Assembly (NCBI GenBank): GCA_029204225.1
Contig: CM055096.1
Location: forward strand, 75,553,521-75,617,520
Origin: Diphasiastrum complanatum
Lineage: Eukaryota; Streptophyta; Lycopodiopsida; Lycopodiales; Lycopodiaceae
DNA length: 64,000 nt
Direction: 5' to 3'
The translations under genes were made by a program, and so were the position numbers. The notes beneath the pieces are model-generated. The model made no database searches, was not told the origin of the DNA, and saw nothing but the letters and a program-made list of their open reading frames with translations. This document shows positions 61,985-64,000 of this stretch, one piece after another. Position 1 is the first letter of the stretch. The number at the start of each line of letters is the position of its first letter.

Positions 61985-63926
61985 ATGGACTTTTCTTTAT
62001 CTTTTTTGAGTAAGTATTGCACTTGAGGATAATATGCTAAATGTACCTGCACAATATCCGATGTCGGCAAGGAAGAAGAACGACCGCAATCTCTCTTTCA
62101 AAACAAACTCTACAAAGGACCTTATCCTGCAAGGTGGAACCAGATTGTTAATTCACATGATTGTACAAATCATGACCAATCTTTACTAAAATAGATTGAC
62201 AACAAGACAATAAAGCTTTCTAAAGTCAAAAAACAAGAACACAAAAAAATATCTGTCATTTTCAAAGCATGCCTCACAAATACAGAATTGATGGTAATGG
62301 ACTTAGATCATCCATAACCAAAATGCAAAGAGCTATATTGCAAAAGATGTCGGAGGAAGTAGCATCACTCATGGAGGATGAGTCAATCTGTGTGACCTGG
62401 TGCATATGGGCGAGAAGAATGGCATGCTAGACAAGCAATGGAGAAGAAGTCACCCCAGGTGCATCATTAAGAATATACAGGTACACCTAAAAGTATCATC
62501 ATGAGCATCCATTTTGTGAATAACAACAGTAACACTAGGAGTTCTGTACACTCCTTACCCTGATGATTTGGGATGTTGCACTTGAAACATGACTTCTTGT
62601 CCTTAAAACTCAACTAGCTTGGTTGCAGCATAGTGTCACATAGAAGTAGTCTTGGGAGTTGTAACCTAATAAAAATGATCCATCATCCTATTGAAACATA
62701 CTTATAGTCTTCATTGACATATTGATACTTCCATAGGCATCCACTATATGACATAAGTGTTCCATGATGAATGATTTAGTAAGATCTAACAATCAACATG
62801 AGCAATGCATGATTGCTTTGTTTCTTTCTGACACAAGTGCTCGTGTATATGAATGATTGAGATCGTAAGGAGATCTCTAAGAGGATTATTTCGGATGGAG
62901 GTGCCAGTTCATAAATAGGTCTTGTCCACTAGTGGACTCTAAGATGAAAGGCATCCTTCGATAGAGGACACATTACGACCGAAGGTGTCCCACCATAGTT
63001 GGACACAGGAGATGTTACTCCATTTATCAAAGGGACATTAAGAAGGAAGATTTGCATGTATAGTAAACATTTGAAAGGTCACTCCATTATCAAAAATAAT
63101 GTTCAAGTGAAAAGGAAAGAATGAAGGCAAACTTAGGAGCTCAAGCCAAAACCAGCTTGAAGGGACTTCCACAATTGTCCGTTGTAACGAATGTGCACAC
63201 GGCCTCTTCACTGACTGTCAAAGTTGTTGCAAGAGGGCTATCAATCTCCAAAAACACTTCTTCAATAATTGTGGGAGGCAGAATTTGTGATAGAGATGGT
63301 TCTATTTGACACATGATCCTGACTGACGAATTCACTTTTTGTTAGAAAATCACTGCTTCACACACAACCATCCGTTACCATTACACATTCAGGAAGGCTG
63401 ATAGCAAGCGTAAAGGGTTGTGGGTATGCCTTTTATGTTTCAAAGTTATACAGAAAGCTTGGATTTTAAGATTGCAACCTGATATTGTATTTAGTGCACC
63501 TTCTTTTGCACTTGACAATAGTCATTGGAAAATTAGGCTAACATAAGACTTTGACATGTCAACACTACAAAAATTTGTCAGAAACATCATCCGCCCAATA
63601 AAAAATTCAGCACACTGCCAAATTTGAAATTTCTAACTTAATTTCAAGTGGACATTACAAAGCACTCATAAACTTCATGAAAAGCTTTACTTCACAAGTA
63701 ATCTCTGCATAAAAAGACCTATGGGTTTTTAGCAAAGTCAAGATTACAGGTCCTACTTGACTTTTAATGTTTGAGGAATCATTCAACATAATCATAAACA
63801 AAAAAAGGTTTTCATTTAAATTGGGATTTTAGTACAAGGACTTACATTTTGTAGTCTATCAAACTTTTGTTGTTGATCCTTGGCAATTTCTGTCTGTTCT
63901 CCCAAAGCTGCTTGTAATCTCCAAAT
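58634..63926 (-). CDS. RING-finger protein, C-terminal part of a spliced gene (5' end outside window)
   Basis: Likely an E3 ubiquitin ligase module: the RING binds E2 enzymes. Last exon 58634-58712 (ICSERCKHCPICRGLIQERM...stop) and penultimate exon 62047-62126 (DKVLCRVCFEREIAVVLLPC then RHRILC) join in phase 2 through GT-AG sites. Together they give a C3HC4 RING: CRVC, CRH, C, C, C, CPIC. An exon at 63846-63926 (IWRLQAALGEQTEIAKDQQQ, coiled-coil type, phase 0, GT-AG) fits the same gene, but exons between it and the RING may be missed. The last intron is 3.3 kb and contains a LINE in the opposite orientation. A C-terminal RING after coiled coils occurs in several plant proteins, including some kinesin-7 types. 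The family is not settled. Confidence 0.78.
58901..58971. repeat. (CT)n array at the 5' edge of the LINE
   Basis: 71 bp of CT immediately before LINE coding sequence. Confidence 0.96.
59415..60448 (+). pseudogene. LINE reverse transcriptase, broken and with an internal duplicated piece
   Basis: RT motifs in order: AIKRMKTHRTREIEDLESEL, NIIHPIHKNGDPMNPGNYRT (fingers), HALGQVDFRAHHSTTDHVFT, GCFVNLSKAFNNVPRHLLIS (first catalytic position, where the usual Asp of 'DLSKAFD' is Asn), GVKQGCPLFPPLFALYIDDL, LLYADDIVLLSPS (catalytic Asp pair) and LFVNLKKTEIMIF. Between fingers and palm a ~120-bp piece (59824-59945; MALYERLLGCFRGDNGLSEH, WSTIGLKQSCSL) repeats, in diverged form, the stretch at 60060-60180 (VALYERVLARIRLGIDLSSP, RSTAGVKQGCPL). 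Confidence 0.88.
60486..61840 (+). pseudogene. LINE ORF2 C-terminal region
   Basis: Frames 60486-60920, 60977-61495 and 61327-61836 together give the post-RT region: YTYLGVLFTAP-type start, a CTMNHIF...TRVVPTVMYASEIWL block, and the zinc-binding motif CRLCSLQEVEDEAHFLLRC, then LREMLTLRQSHL-like sequence in a shifted frame. This region helps non-LTR elements bind nucleic acid. Frameshifts near 60920 and 61330 break it. Confidence 0.82.
61914..61982. repeat. (CT)n array at the 3' edge of the LINE
   Basis: 69 bp of CT directly after GTTAATAAAGCTTT. Same strand motif as the array at the LINE's 5' edge. Confidence 0.96.
62127..63845. other. Presumed intron of the RING gene
   Basis: I found no further exon that I can defend. 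A 52-codon plus-strand frame (about 62271-62429, MPHKYRIDGNGLRSSITKMQ) and a 64-codon minus-strand frame (63141-63335) are open but unrecognised. Confidence 0.4.
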
Positions 63927-64000
63927 CTACGTCATAATTAATAAGCCGAGTTATTCAACCGTTTTTCTGACATTAAAAAAACCTACCTAAATATCAAATG
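63927..64000 (-). other. End of window, probably intron of the RING gene
   Basis: Contains TATTTAG-GTAGGT on the minus strand near 63985, a possible donor, so a further upstream exon may start at the edge. It cannot be confirmed inside the window. Confidence 0.25.

Overview
The window is nuclear DNA from a land plant with a large, repeat-rich genome. The evidence is spliced genes with plant-type GT-AG introns, a plant subtilase, a plastid-type anthranilate synthase beta subunit, Ty1/copia and Ty3/gypsy elements primed by initiator-Met tRNA (TGGTATCAGAGC-type sites), a LINE, hAT-like DNA elements and more than a dozen long (GA)n/(CT)n arrays. A fern or another large-genome lineage would fit, but the sequence alone does not prove this.

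Three cellular genes can be supported. (1) A complete 11-exon subtilisin-like protease on the minus strand (15777-19841). All splice phases agree and predict 784 aa with a full catalytic set. (2) A complete 8-exon anthranilate synthase beta subunit (glutamine amidotransferase) on the plus strand (46166-51664), predicted 287 aa. (3) The 3' end of a minus-strand gene with a C-terminal RING finger (58634 to beyond the right edge), whose last intron holds a LINE. A broken subtilase duplicate lies at 5455-8036, in two pieces of opposite orientation.

Layout. 1-5 kb: a (GA)n array and decayed, unrecognised ORFs. 5.4-8.0 kb: subtilase pseudogene pieces. 8.1-14.1 kb: a decayed reverse-transcriptase relic split by a non-autonomous LTR element (8673-13587, minus). 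15.0-15.6 kb: Ty1/copia relic. 15.8-19.8 kb: the intact subtilase. 20.7-23.2 kb: Ty1/copia fragments (plus). 23.2-30.0 kb: a two-LTR Ty3/gypsy element (minus) lacking most of gag. 30.0-38.3 kb: a mosaic of at least three minus-strand Ty1/copia fragments with their 3' LTRs, plus gag-like debris. 38.3-43.0 kb: Ty3/gypsy sequence in which one LTR sits between the 3' end of one copy and the 5' end of another. 44.1-45.0 kb: a fold-back hAT-like element with a target-site duplication. 46.2-51.7 kb: ASB gene. 53.0-55.3 kb: decayed BED-finger (hAT-like) material and tandem duplications. 55.3-58.6 kb: no recognised gene. 58.6-64 kb: RING gene with the LINE.

The genes do not form a pathway or cluster; they are isolated loci in transposon debris. 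I saw no convincing undescribed multi-gene system. The most unusual structural signals are the G-box-like CACGTGTG palindromes shared by diverged LTR families, the single LTR shared by two gypsy copies, the LINE bounded on both sides by (CT)n, and GA/CT microsatellites just inside introns of both intact genes.
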